DNA from: Methylobacterium haplocladii
GTDB lineage: Bacteria > Pseudomonadota > Alphaproteobacteria > Rhizobiales > Beijerinckiaceae
Length of the DNA: 64,000 nucleotides
Direction of reading: 5' to 3'
Assembly (NCBI RefSeq): GCF_007992175.1
Contig: NZ_BJZT01000005.1
Coordinates: 1-64,000 of the forward strand
Shown: positions 1 through 8,638 of the stretch, in pieces
Numbering within the stretch: the first letter of the stretch is position 1
How the letters are laid out: every line of letters begins with the position of its first letter
Program-made: the position numbers and the translations under genes
The notes under the pieces: generated by a model
The model's input: the letters and a program-made list of their open reading frames with translations, nothing else
What the model was told of the DNA's origin: nothing
Databases searched by the model: none

Positions 1-59
1 AGGACGCGCGGCCAGTACCGGCCGCACGACCGATCGAAAAATTGCTTTATATCTATAAT

Positions 60-96
60 CTCCGCCGGCCTCCGTCTTGACGGGCGGCCGGCGGAG
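60..96. repeat. Perfect 11-bp inverted repeat in the leader before the DUF1444 gene
   Basis: CTCCGCCGGCC at 60-70 is the exact reverse complement of GGCCGGCGGAG at 86-96, leaving a 15-nt loop. There is no T-run after the stem, so it is a poor intrinsic terminator for either strand. A TATAAT-like hexamer lies just upstream at 54-59 but has no convincing -35 partner. It could be the end of an upstream gene outside the window or a leader hairpin. Confidence 0.4.
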
Positions 97-134
97 TCAT
101 TTCCTGGCCCCGATCTATTCCGGCGGAGCCGTCG

Positions 135-1043
135 ATGCCAGCATGTCCGCCGCTCTCCCGGCGCCGCTTCGTGGCCGGGGGCCTGTTGCTGGCGGGGACG
201 GGCAGCGTGATCCTTTCACGCGCCGGCTATGCGGACGCTCTCAGCGACGGTCGTTTTCGGAGCGAGGTCGCAGATGTCCTGCGTGCCATCGAGCCGACCG
301 CTACGGTTCTCCCCGATCCCGACCCGGGCCAGATCCGCGTCGGCCGTCTCACGATCGCGTTGACCAACCTGTATCCCCGCGTCGCCAGGCTGTCTGGGAC
401 GGAACGTCGGCAGGCGATCGAATCGTATCTGACGGCCTTTCTGCGGCCCGCACCCGGTGCACCCTCGGGCCATACGCAGACTTTCGACACGGCCAAGTCA
501 CGCCTGCGCGTCCAGCTCGTACCGCACGAGGTGCTCCGACAGACGCCCAGCCTCGTCCACCGCGCCTTCTCGGAAACATTGATCGTCACCTACGTCCTCG
601 ACGAGCCGAACCGCTACCAGTACGTGACGCGAGACATGCTGGCAGGCTGGGGCGTGGACGCCGCAAGCCTCGAGGCGCCGGCCTTGGCCAACCTCGATGC
701 AGCCTCGAAGAAGGCGAACTTCCAGCTCGCCATCGCCGACGATATTCCGGTCCTCGTCATGGTGGCGACCGTCGACAATTACGATGCCGCGCGTCTCATG
801 CTGCCGGGTTATCTTGCCCAGATCGCCGAGGCCCTCAAGACGGACAGCTTGACACTCGCCATCCCAACTCGCGACCTCATGTTGGCATGGCCCGCCGACA
901 GCAAGGCACGCCGGGACATGGCAGAGGAAGTGCGCAAGCAGATGCGGACCGGCGCCTACGCCCGTACCGATGAGCTGTTCCGCTTCGAAAAGGGCGCGGT
1001 CAGACCCCTCACGGTCGCTGAACGGGCCGATCACGGTCGATGA
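135..1043 (+). CDS. Tat-exported DUF1444 (YtpQ-like) family protein
   Basis: A 302-residue protein starting at ATG 135. Residues 8-35 form a twin-arginine leader (SRRRFVAGG followed by a hydrophobic run and an Ala-Asp-Ala end), so export by Tat is likely. The mature part resembles the DUF1444/YtpQ family: an N-terminal helical segment, a DLYPRVA-like motif (here NLYPRVARL), and a central stretch beginning with VTRDMLAGWG followed by alternating beta and alpha elements. The family has no established function. DUF1444 proteins are usually cytoplasmic in Firmicutes, so the leader is a notable difference. The gene stands alone ahead of tRNA-Trp. Family assignment rests on recognised sequence feel, not a search. 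Confidence 0.65.
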   Translation: MPACPPLSRRRFVAGGLLLAGTGSVILSRAGYADALSDGRFRSEVADVLRAIEPTATVLPDPDPGQIRVGRLTIALTNLYPRVARLSGTERRQAIESYLTAFLRPAPGAPSGHTQTFDTAKSRLRVQLVPHEVLRQTPSLVHRAFSETLIVTYVLDEPNRYQYVTRDMLAGWGVDAASLEAPALANLDAASKKANFQLAIADDIPVLVMVATVDNYDAARLMLPGYLAQIAEALKTDSLTLAIPTRDLMLAWPADSKARRDMAEEVRKQMRTGAYARTDELFRFEKGAVRPLTVAERADHGR

Positions 1044-1119
1044 CGGACAGGAGGGGTCGCCGAGCCTCTTGCATCCCGCCGAACCTTGCGGCATTGACGT
1101 CGCCGCGCCGTGGCGCCGT

Positions 1120-1196
1120 AGGAGTGTAGCTCAACTGGTCAGAGCGCCGGTCTCCAAAACCGGAGGTTGCGGGTTCGAGTCCCTCCACTCCTGCCA
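1120..1196 (+). tRNA. trnW: tRNA-Trp (anticodon CCA)
   Basis: Acceptor arms AGGAGTG (1120-1126) and CACTCCT (1186-1192) pair perfectly. The anticodon stem CCGGT/ACCGG encloses a seven-base loop with CCA at 1154-1156, which reads the Trp codon UGG. The T-arm contains GGTTCGAGTCC. Discriminator G1193 is followed by an encoded CCA end at 1194-1196. tRNA-Trp immediately before secE is the usual order in alphaproteobacteria. Confidence 0.97.
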
Positions 1197-1366
1197 GTCC
1201 GGCACCACTCAGCCTTTTCATGGATGGTCGACAAGCCGGAGCACTTGCGCTAGAGCGGGCGCACTCCGAGATCGTCGATTGCGTTATCGCGGTCCGGGCG
1301 TGGTCGGGGCGTTTGCCTCGGTTGTTCGCCCCGCCGGCTCTCGGAATTTCCGGTACCCGTAAGATC

Positions 1367-1669
1367 ATGGCATCGAACGAAGCGACGAAGAAAGCGGATC
1401 CCGCCCGGGGTGCCGCCCGTGGGCCGGCAGCCCCGACGACGGCCCGTTCCGCGCCGGCGCCGCGCCCCCCGGCCAAGCGCGTCGGACCGCTGGAATTCCT
1501 AGGACAGGTTCGCGACGAGGGCCGCAAGGTCACGTGGCCGAGCCGCAAGGAGACCACGGTGACCACCATCATGGTGTTCGTCATGGTCGTCGTCGCGAGC
1601 ATCTTCTTCACGGTCGTCGACCAGTTCCTGCGCTGGGCCGTCGGGCTCCTCCTCGGGATCGCCGGCTAG
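1367..1669 (+). CDS. secE: Protein translocase subunit SecE
   Basis: A 100-residue SecE starting at ATG 1367 (MASNEATKK). It is the clamp subunit that holds the SecY channel in the inner membrane. The first 40 residues are a low-complexity Ala/Pro/Lys extension. The conserved cytoplasmic amphipathic segment follows (FLGQVRDEGRKVTWPSRKET), then a single transmembrane helix of about 24 residues near the C-terminus. This is the short single-helix form typical of most bacteria. An in-frame start at 1220 would add 49 non-conserved residues and is rejected. The gene precedes nusG, as in most bacteria. Confidence 0.93.
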   Translation: MASNEATKKADPARGAARGPAAPTTARSAPAPRPPAKRVGPLEFLGQVRDEGRKVTWPSRKETTVTTIMVFVMVVVASIFFTVVDQFLRWAVGLLLGIAG

Positions 1670-1725
1670 TCATTTTCCGGCGCGGGTCTTCGCGCCGACG
1701 ATTGCTTTGGGAGTTGAACCGACCC

Positions 1726-2259
1726 GTGTCGAAGCGCTGGTACATCGTCCACGCCTACTCGAACTTCGAGAACAAGGTCGCTCAGTCCATCAAGGATCAG
1801 GCGGCGCAGCGCGGACTCATGGAGCTCTTCGACGAGGTCATGGTGCCGACCGAGAAGGTCACCGAGGTGCGCCGCGGCCGCAAGGTCGAGGCCGAGCGGA
1901 AATTCTTCCCCGGCTACGTCCTCGTGAAGTGCGATCTCACCGACGAGGTCTACCACCTCATCAAGAATACCCCGAAGGTCACCGGCTTCCTCGGTGCCGA
2001 CAAGTCGAAGCCCGTTCCGATCCCCGACGCGGAAGCCGAACGGATCAAGGGCCAGGTGCAGGAAGGCGTGGACCGCCCGAAGCACTCGGTGTCCTTCGAG
2101 ATCGGCGAGACCGTGCGCGTCGCCGACGGCCCCTTCGCCAGCTTCAACGGCACCGTCGAGGAAATCGACGATGCCCGCTCGCGCCTCAAGGTGGCGGTGT
2201 CGATCTTCGGACGCGCTACCCCGGTGGAGCTCGAATACGGACAGGTCGAGAAGGCCTGA
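1726..2259 (+). CDS. nusG: Transcription termination/antitermination protein NusG
   Basis: A 177-residue NusG with an inferred GTG start at 1726, giving the canonical N-terminus (S)KRWYIVHAYSNFENKV. It binds RNA polymerase and couples it to Rho or ribosomal S10. The NGN domain spans about residues 1-115, including the FFPGYVLVKC motif. The KOW domain lies at the C-terminus (IGETVRVADGPFASFNGTVEEI, residues 125-150). The length matches the family. An upstream in-frame start at 1534 overlaps secE and is rejected. It is followed by an unusually long 278-nt gap before rplK. Confidence 0.95.
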   Translation: MSKRWYIVHAYSNFENKVAQSIKDQAAQRGLMELFDEVMVPTEKVTEVRRGRKVEAERKFFPGYVLVKCDLTDEVYHLIKNTPKVTGFLGADKSKPVPIPDAEAERIKGQVQEGVDRPKHSVSFEIGETVRVADGPFASFNGTVEEIDDARSRLKVAVSIFGRATPVELEYGQVEKA

Positions 2260-2266
2260 CCGTCTG

Positions 2267-2413
2267 GGCGAATGGGGAGTGGCGAATGGCGAATGGAAGC
2301 CGCAAGGCTTTTAGATCGTTAGCGCCTTTCACCAAACGCCGTCAGGCAATGGTCGGCGGACGGCAGTGAAGGCTCAACGCCTTCCATTCGCTATTCGCCA
2401 TTCGCCATTCGCC
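2267..2413. repeat. Large inverted repeat (33-nt arms) between nusG and rplK
   Basis: The left arm 2267-2299 and right arm 2381-2413 are near-perfect reverse complements (about 30 of 33 positions). Both are built from tandem GGCGAATGG units and separated by 81 nt. Inner sequences GAAGCC..AAGGCTTTT and AAGGCTCAACGCCTTCC can also pair. The layout is that of a small non-autonomous palindromic element or a long hairpin in the ribosomal-protein transcript. It contains no plausible gene. Confidence 0.85.
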
Positions 2414-2537
2414 TTCATCCGCGGGAGATTTCCTCGGTTCGCCGCCGGGATCACGAAATCGCACCGCGACCTGCAACCGTCCGCTTCGTCGAAGGCTTAG
2501 GCAGCCCGGCGGCGGACATACATTGGGAGCAGTCCCT

Positions 2538-2987
2538 ATGGCGAAGAAGATCACGGGTTACGTGAAGCTTCAGGTCCCGGCCGGCGCCGCCAATCCGTCG
2601 CCGCCGATCGGTCCCGCGCTCGGTCAGCGCGGCCTCAACATCATGGAATTCTGCAAGGCCTTCAATGCAAGAACCGCGCAGATGGACAAGGGTACCCCGA
2701 TCCCGGTGATCATCACCGCGTATCAGGACCGCTCGTTCACCTTCGAGATGAAGCAGCCGCCGGTCACCTTCTTCCTGAAGAAGGCCGTCGGCCTGAAGAT
2801 CGGCAAGAAGCCCGCCTCCGGCTCCAAGACCCCCGGCAAGGGTCCGACCGTCGGCAAGATCTCCGAGGCTCAGCTTCGCGAGATCGCCGAGAAGAAGTTG
2901 GTCGACCTCAACTGCGACTCGATCGAGTCGGCCGTTGCCATGATCCGCGGCTCCGCCCGGGCCATGGGTCTCGAAGTGACGGCTTGA
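2538..2987 (+). CDS. rplK: 50S ribosomal protein L11
   Basis: A 149-residue L11 starting at ATG 2538 ([20 protein letters not shown]); the preceding in-frame codons from 2523 are not conserved. L11 forms the stalk base with 23S rRNA at the GTPase-associated centre. Visible family hallmarks are the Pro-rich N-terminal linker [20 protein letters not shown], the [11 protein letters not shown] segment, and the C-terminal RNA-binding domain with [18 protein letters not shown] ending (here [13 protein letters not shown]). Ten bases separate it from rplA, so the two are co-transcribed. Confidence 0.97.
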   Translation: MAKKITGYVKLQVPAGAANPSPPIGPALGQRGLNIMEFCKAFNARTAQMDKGTPIPVIITAYQDRSFTFEMKQPPVTFFLKKAVGLKIGKKPASGSKTPGKGPTVGKISEAQLREIAEKKLVDLNCDSIESAVAMIRGSARAMGLEVTA

Positions 2988-2997
2988 GGAGGGCACA

Positions 2998-3693
2998 ATG
3001 GCTGAAGGTAAGCGCATCCGCGCCGCCCGCGAGGGCATCGAGCCGACCAAGCTCTACACCATCGACGAAGCGGTCAAGCTCGTGAAGGCGAAGTCGACCG
3101 CGAAGTTCGACGAGACCGTCGAGGTCTCCATGAACCTCGGCGTCGATCCCCGCCACGCCGACCAGATGGTCCGCGGCGTCTGCAACCTGCCGAACGGCTC
3201 CGGCCGGACCGTGCGGGTCGCGGTCTTCGCTCGCGGCGCCAAGGCCGACGACGCTCGCGAGGCCGGTGCCGACATCGTCGGCGCGGAGGATCTCCTCGAG
3301 ATCGTCCAGAGCGGCAAGATCGAGTTCGATCGCTGCATCGCGACCCCGGACCTGATGCCGCTCGTCGGCCGTCTCGGCAAGGTGCTCGGCCCCCGTGGCC
3401 TGATGCCGAACCCGAAGGTCGGTACGGTGACCATGGACGTGAAGGCCGCCGTCGCCGCCGCCAAGGGCGGCGCCGTGGAGTTCCGCGTCGAGAAGGCCGG
3501 TATCGTGCATGCCGGCATCGGCAAGGTGTCCTTCGACGAGCAGAAGCTCGTCGAGAACATCAAGGCCTTTGCCGACGCCGTCTCGAAGGCGAAGCCGACG
3601 GGCTCGAAGGGCACCTACATCCAGCGCATCGCCGTCACCTCGACGATGGGTCCGGGCGTGAAGGTCGAGCCGTCGAGCGTGCTCACGGCCTGA
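2998..3693 (+). CDS. rplA: 50S ribosomal protein L1
   Basis: A 231-residue L1 with a strong Shine-Dalgarno (GAGGAGGG) before ATG 2998. It binds 23S rRNA at the E-site stalk and in many bacteria represses its own mRNA. The conserved block [16 protein letters not shown] is present (about residues 125-140), as is the C-terminal [11 protein letters not shown]. It ends 27 bases before an intrinsic terminator. Contrary to the usual rplKA-rplJL order, rplJ and rplL do not follow; the next gene is a sensor kinase. Confidence 0.97.
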   Translation: MAEGKRIRAAREGIEPTKLYTIDEAVKLVKAKSTAKFDETVEVSMNLGVDPRHADQMVRGVCNLPNGSGRTVRVAVFARGAKADDAREAGADIVGAEDLLEIVQSGKIEFDRCIATPDLMPLVGRLGKVLGPRGLMPNPKVGTVTMDVKAAVAAAKGGAVEFRVEKAGIVHAGIGKVSFDEQKLVENIKAFADAVSKAKPTGSKGTYIQRIAVTSTMGPGVKVEPSSVLTA

Positions 3694-3720
3694 TCCTCTC
3701 GGATCGGAGACAATCCAAGA

Positions 3721-3746
3721 CGCCCGGCCGCTCGGCCGGGCGTTTT
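3721..3746 (+). terminator. Intrinsic terminator after rplA
   Basis: CGCCCGGCC (3721-3729), loop GCTC, GGCCGGGCG (3734-3742), then TTTT. A perfect 9-bp GC stem followed by a U-tract, placed directly after the rplKA unit. Confidence 0.9.
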
Positions 3747-3948
3747 CCGTTGGAGCCCGAACTGCAAGGGCAGGGGCGGACACCCTCCGGGGTGCAGCAT
3801 CCGAAAGCGAAATCGTCCGTGGTTAAGCGAGAGTTAACCGTGGCATAGGACGTTGCCACGGACCGTGCTCGACGGTCGACCACCGGATTGAGGCCGTGCG
3901 AAGCAAGGCGCCTCCGATCAGGGATTTCGCAACCGGCAGAGTGGCGTC

Positions 3949-5643
3949 TTGACCCTCACCGCGCGCATCCTGCTGCTCGTCCTGCTGGCGCTCGCGCCGG
4001 CGGTCGCCGTTCAGGTCTACAACGAGCAGGATCTGCGCAACGCACGGGCCGAGACCGTGCGTTCGGCTGCTGCACGCGGGGCGCAAGCCGTCGCCGCCGA
4101 TCTCGCCCAATTCGCCGATGGCGCTCGCCAAGTCCTCGACATCCTGGCCGAGGAGCCGGCGATCCGCGACCGGGACGCGGCCGCCTGCACGCCCTTCCTC
4201 GCCTCCGTGGCCGGCCGGCTGACCGGCTCCAACATCATCGTGGTCACGGACGCCGCCGGCAGCGTCGTCTGCAACAGCAAGGGCGCGGCGCCCGGCTCCT
4301 ACTCCCTGGCCGACCGCAGCTACTTCAAGACGGTGATGGCCACCGGCCGATCGGCAATCGGCGAATACGTCATCGGGCGCGGCAGCGGACGCCCCACCAT
4401 CCAGTTCGCACATCCGCTCCGCCACGGCGCCGATGGGATCACCGGACTGATCAATCTCGGCTTCGATCCGGAATGGTTGAGCCAGCGCCTGTCTCAAGCC
4501 GGGCTGCCCCGCGACGCCGCCATCACCGTCGTCGATCGCAACGGCTCGGTGCTCGTGCGCCTCCCCGATACGACGGCCTGGATCGGGCGCCGTGTCCCCG
4601 ACGACTTCGAAGCGGCTCTGAAGGGCGCCGTCGCCGCCGGCGGCGTCACGGAGATGCCCGACCTGTACGGCACCCTGCGCATTACCGGGGCCGTGCGTCC
4701 GCAGGGCTCTCTCGACGGCATCACCGTGTCCGTCGGCCTGAGCCGGGATGCCGCCTTCGCCGATATCGATGCCGCGAACCGGCGGGGCGTGGTGCTCATC
4801 GTCGCCGGCATCGTGGTCGCATTGCTGGCGGCCCTGGCCGGCGGTCGAGCCTTCATCCGCCGCCCGGTGCAAAGGCTGCTGCGGGCTGCCCATGCCTGGC
4901 GCGGCGGCGATCTCGGCGCGCGTTCGGGGCTCAAGGGCAGTTCCGAATTCGGCGAACTCGGTCAAGCCTTCGACACGATGGCCGCGGCGCTCCAGAGCCA
5001 CGAGCAGGACCTCAAGGCCGAGCTCTCGCGCAGCCATGCCCTGCAGGAGCAGCAGGTGACGATGCTGCACGAGTTGAACCACCGCGTGAAGAACACGCTC
5101 GCCACAGTGCAATCCCTGGCGCGGCAGTCGCGCGGCGGCGAGGAGCAGGTCGCGCAGCTCGAAAACCGTATCCTCGCGCTGTCGAAGACCCACGATCTGC
5201 TGACGCGCAAGGACTGGACCCGAGCCTCGCTCCGGCAGGTGCTGGAGAACGAACTGTCGCCCTACCGCAACGGCGAGGACCAGTTCGACCTCGTCGGGGA
5301 GGACGTCGATCTGCCGCCGCGCTACGTGCTGGCGCTCGGCATGACGGCGCACGAACTCACGACGAACGCGGCCAAGTACGGCGCGCTCTCGACCGGCACC
5401 GGCCGCGTCAGCGTCGGCTGGCGGGTGACCCGCGGCGAGGCCGGTCAGAACCGCCTCCGGATCGAGTGGCGCGAACACGACGGGCCGCCCGTCACGATCC
5501 CGCAACGCCGCGGCTTCGGCAGCCGCCTGATCACAGGCGGCATCGCGCGGGAACTCGCCGGGGAGGTCCGGCTCGAGTTCGATCCGCAAGGCCTGCGCTG
5601 CGTCATCGACGTGCCGTTGGAGGCGTGCGCCACCGCACATTGA
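3949..5643 (+). CDS. Membrane sensor histidine kinase, HWE family, with Cache and HAMP domains
   Basis: About 564 residues, start uncertain (TTG 3949 taken because it leads straight into the first membrane helix, residues 4-22). A periplasmic Cache-like sensor spans about 30-275, with the DRSYFKTVMATG segment typical of dCache. A second helix lies at 281-300, then HAMP (301-355). The kinase core carries the phospho-acceptor motif LNHRVKNTLATVQSL with His378, an N-box with HELTTNAAKYGAL (468-480), and WRE at 507-509, the marks of HWE kinases. Many HWE kinases lack a linked regulator, and none lies beside this one. The ligand is unknown. Confidence 0.9.
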   Translation: MTLTARILLLVLLALAPAVAVQVYNEQDLRNARAETVRSAAARGAQAVAADLAQFADGARQVLDILAEEPAIRDRDAAACTPFLASVAGRLTGSNIIVVTDAAGSVVCNSKGAAPGSYSLADRSYFKTVMATGRSAIGEYVIGRGSGRPTIQFAHPLRHGADGITGLINLGFDPEWLSQRLSQAGLPRDAAITVVDRNGSVLVRLPDTTAWIGRRVPDDFEAALKGAVAAGGVTEMPDLYGTLRITGAVRPQGSLDGITVSVGLSRDAAFADIDAANRRGVVLIVAGIVVALLAALAGGRAFIRRPVQRLLRAAHAWRGGDLGARSGLKGSSEFGELGQAFDTMAAALQSHEQDLKAELSRSHALQEQQVTMLHELNHRVKNTLATVQSLARQSRGGEEQVAQLENRILALSKTHDLLTRKDWTRASLRQVLENELSPYRNGEDQFDLVGEDVDLPPRYVLALGMTAHELTTNAAKYGALSTGTGRVSVGWRVTRGEAGQNRLRIEWREHDGPPVTIPQRRGFGSRLITGGIARELAGEVRLEFDPQGLRCVIDVPLEACATAH

Positions 5644-5749
5644 GAGGCATAGCGCCCCTCGCGGCCGAGACCGGAGATCGACAAAACCGCGGCGAGAAAG
5701 CGCGCTCCGGGGGGACGCCATCGCCGTGCGCTGTGCTATATCCGCATCC

Positions 5750-7393
5750 ATGCGAAGCACAGTCTCGGTCACCTCGAATCGACGCATCCTGTGCGTCTTT
5801 CCCGCTTACACGCCGTCCTTCGGCACGTTCTCCCACGCCTACCCACTCATGGGCGGCGTGAAGGCGTTCATGCCGCCACAGGGGCTCCTCGTGATCGCGG
5901 CCTACATGCCGGAGAGCTGGGAGTGCCGCTTCATCGACGAGAACATCCGCCGCGCGGGGCCTGAGGACTTCGCCTGGGCCGATGCGGTGTTCGTCTCGGG
6001 CATGCACATCCAGGAAGGCCAGATCCACGATATCGGCCGGCGCGCCCATGCCGCCGGCAAGGTCGCCGCGCTCGGGGGTCCCTCGGTCTCGGGCGCCAAG
6101 GAGAAGTACCCGGATTACGACTACCTGCATGTCGGCGAGATCGGCGATTCCACGGACCGGCTGATCGAGGCTCTCGACCACGACCTATCGCGGCCGGACC
6201 GTCAGGTGATCTTCGAGACGAAGGAACGGCTTCCGCTCTCCGACTTTCCCGCGCCGTCCTACGAGGCGGCGCCGCTCAAGCGCTACCTAATCGGCTCGCT
6301 TCAGTTCTCCTCGGGCTGTCCCTATCGCTGTGAGTTCTGCGATATCCCCCAGCTCTACGGACGCCAGCCGCGGCTGAAGAGCCCGGAACAGATGTGCGCC
6401 GAACTCGATGCGATCATCAGCCAGCCCGGCCACCCGGCCGTGGTCTACTTCGTCGACGACAACTTCATCGCCAACCGCAAGGCGACGCGGGACATGCTCC
6501 CGCACCTCGTCGCTTGGCAGAAGAAGAACGACTATCCGCTCCAGTTCGCCTGCGAGGCGACGCTGAACATGGCGAAGCAGCCCGAGATCCTGGAGCTGAT
6601 GCGCCAGGCGAACTTCATGACCGTCTTCGTCGGAATCGAGACGCCGGAGGAGGATGCGCTCAAGGGTATCGACAAGACCCACAACGCCGCCGTGCCGATG
6701 TACGGCGCGATCGAGACGCTGAATTCCTACGGGCTCGAAGTGACGTCGGGCATCATCCTCGGCCTCGACAGCGACACCGATCAATCCGAGCAGCGGTTGA
6801 TCGATTTCATCGACAAGTCGGCAATCCCGGTGCTGACGATCAATCTGCTCCAGGCCCTGCCCAAGACCCCACTCTGGGACAGGCTCGAGCGCGAGGGGCG
6901 ACTCCTGCACGACGCCAGCCTCGAATCGAACGTGCTGTTCATGCGTCCGCACGACAGCGTGGTGGCGAGCTGGCGCCGGGCGATCGGGCACGCCTACACG
7001 CCCGAGCGGCTCTTCGAGCGCTTCAAGCACCAGTGCGACGTGACCTACGGCAACCGCATCGTCACGCCGACCAAGGGCAAGCTGACCTTCACCAATCTGC
7101 GCCGCGGCCTGATCCTCGGCTTCAACATCGTCACGCGCGTCGGCCTGTTCTCGGATTATCGGCGGCCGTTCTGGAACGCGGCGGGCCACGCCTTGAAGCG
7201 CGGGCAGATCGAGGCGGTGTTCAACATGGGCTTCGTCGCCCATCACCTGATCCGCTTCACCCGCGAGGCCCTGCGCGGCGAGCACAACGCCTCGTTCTAC
7301 GCGGCCAAGGCCGCCGAGACCGAGAAGGCGCGCGACCGCGGCTTCTGGGCCAACGCCCGCCGCCGTTTCGTCCCGGAACGTGAGGCGGCTTAG
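5750..7393 (+). CDS. hpnP: B12-binding radical SAM protein, probable hopanoid C-2 methyltransferase HpnP
   Basis: A 547-residue protein starting at ATG 5750. The N-terminal 150 residues are a Rossmann-like B12-binding domain. The radical SAM cluster motif CPYRCEFCDIP supplies Cys190, Cys194 and Cys197, followed by a TIM-barrel region (YFVDDNFIANR, FVGIETPEED) and a DUF4070-type C-terminal domain. The opening (VFPAYTPSFGTF, then MGGVKAFMPPQGLLVIAAY) strongly resembles HpnP, which adds a methyl to C-2 of hopanoids using methylcobalamin and SAM; methylobacteria are known 2-methylhopanoid producers. No other hpn gene is adjacent, so a related DUF4070 methylase cannot be excluded. Confidence 0.62.
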   Translation: MRSTVSVTSNRRILCVFPAYTPSFGTFSHAYPLMGGVKAFMPPQGLLVIAAYMPESWECRFIDENIRRAGPEDFAWADAVFVSGMHIQEGQIHDIGRRAHAAGKVAALGGPSVSGAKEKYPDYDYLHVGEIGDSTDRLIEALDHDLSRPDRQVIFETKERLPLSDFPAPSYEAAPLKRYLIGSLQFSSGCPYRCEFCDIPQLYGRQPRLKSPEQMCAELDAIISQPGHPAVVYFVDDNFIANRKATRDMLPHLVAWQKKNDYPLQFACEATLNMAKQPEILELMRQANFMTVFVGIETPEEDALKGIDKTHNAAVPMYGAIETLNSYGLEVTSGIILGLDSDTDQSEQRLIDFIDKSAIPVLTINLLQALPKTPLWDRLEREGRLLHDASLESNVLFMRPHDSVVASWRRAIGHAYTPERLFERFKHQCDVTYGNRIVTPTKGKLTFTNLRRGLILGFNIVTRVGLFSDYRRPFWNAAGHALKRGQIEAVFNMGFVAHHLIRFTREALRGEHNASFYAAKAAETEKARDRGFWANARRRFVPEREAA

Positions 7394-7443
7394 CGGCCTG
7401 AGGCCGACTTGACTCGCCGGCCGACCGGGGGCCTTGAGGCAGC

Positions 7444-8574
7444 ATGTCCAGCCTCGATGCCTTTGCGCTCGATACCCTCGTTCAGCTCGATGCGGCCTCT
7501 CTGCGCCGACGCCTCGCGGCAACGGAGCGGCGGAACGGAGTGATGACCCGGAGGGCGGGGCGAGACCTCGTTTCCTTCTCCTGCAACGATTATCTCGGGC
7601 TGAGTCACGACCCGCGGGTGATCGCGGCGGCAACCGAGGCTTTGGCGCGATACGGTACCGGGGCGGGGGCCTCGCGGCTCGTCACCGGCAACCATCCGCC
7701 GCTGATCGCGCTGGAGAAGCGGCTTGCCGCCCACAAGGGCAAGGAAGCGGCCCTCGTCTTCGGCAGCGGCTACCTCGCCAATCTCGGCATCGTTTCGGGG
7801 CTCGTCGGCGCGGGCGACCTGATCCTGGTCGATGCGCTCGGGCATTCCTGCCTCTTCGCCGGAGCGAAACTGTCGGGCGCCGAGACGATGCGCTTCCGGC
7901 ACAACAGTCTCGCGCATCTCGCGACGCTTCTCGACAAGCATCGTGGCAAGGCCCAACGGGCGATGATCCTGACCGAGCGGGTCTTCAGCATGGACGGCGA
8001 CCGGGCGCCGCTGGACGCAATCCTGGCTTTGGCCGAGGCACACGACGCCTGGGTGCTGGTAGACGACGCCCATGGCCTCGGCGTGATCGAACCCGGTACC
8101 CGCGCGCCACTCGAAATGGGCACGCTCTCGAAGACGCTTGGTTCGTACGGTGGCTATCTCTGCGCCTCGCGCCCTGTGATCGACCTGCTGACATGCCGTG
8201 CCCGCAGCTTCATCTATACCACCGGCCTTCCGCCAGCCTCGGCTGCGGCCGCGCTCGCGGCGCTCGATATCGTCGAAGCCGAACCGGAGCGCGCTGCCCG
8301 GCCGCTGGCGCTGGCCCGCCGCTTCACGGCGCGGCTCGGGCTGCCCGAGGCGCAGAGCCCGATCGTGCCGATCGTGGTGGGCGAGGTGGAGACGGCGCTG
8401 GCGCTCTCTGCGGCGTTGGAGGCGCGCGGCTTCCTCGTCGTCGCGATACGGCCGCCGACGGTGCCGCCCGGCACGGCACGACTGCGCATCGCCTTCTCCG
8501 CCGCACACGGCGAGGCGCAGGTGGACGGGCTCGCCGAGGCGGTGGCGGATTTGCGACCGGGCGTCACACCGTAG
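7444..8574 (+). CDS. bioF: 8-amino-7-oxononanoate synthase (biotin synthesis)
   Basis: A 376-residue PLP enzyme of the alpha-oxoamine synthase family that condenses pimeloyl-ACP/CoA with alanine in biotin synthesis. Features: SFSCNDYLGL (residues 44-53), GTGAGASRLVTGN (71-83), LVDDAHGLG with the PLP-ring aspartate near 207-208, and the Schiff-base lysine at 230 in TLSKTLGSYGG. The length fits BioF (about 380); ALAS or KBL homologues are usually longer. No other bio gene is next to it. It starts at ATG 7444, 50 bases after the radical SAM gene, so the two could share a transcript. Confidence 0.87.
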   Translation: MSSLDAFALDTLVQLDAASLRRRLAATERRNGVMTRRAGRDLVSFSCNDYLGLSHDPRVIAAATEALARYGTGAGASRLVTGNHPPLIALEKRLAAHKGKEAALVFGSGYLANLGIVSGLVGAGDLILVDALGHSCLFAGAKLSGAETMRFRHNSLAHLATLLDKHRGKAQRAMILTERVFSMDGDRAPLDAILALAEAHDAWVLVDDAHGLGVIEPGTRAPLEMGTLSKTLGSYGGYLCASRPVIDLLTCRARSFIYTTGLPPASAAAALAALDIVEAEPERAARPLALARRFTARLGLPEAQSPIVPIVVGEVETALALSAALEARGFLVVAIRPPTVPPGTARLRIAFSAAHGEAQVDGLAEAVADLRPGVTP

Positions 8575-8638
8575 GCAAGGGATTGGCATTCGCGTTGCGG
8601 CGCGGATGCGGCCAGTGTTCGGACTGGCCCTCGCTTCG

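Noticed and set aside
3823..5787. A 654-codon frame opposite the HWE kinase gene
   Set aside because: Its codons are the mirror of the kinase gene; composition is His/Arg/Gly-rich with no domain, typical of antisense shadows in GC-rich DNA.
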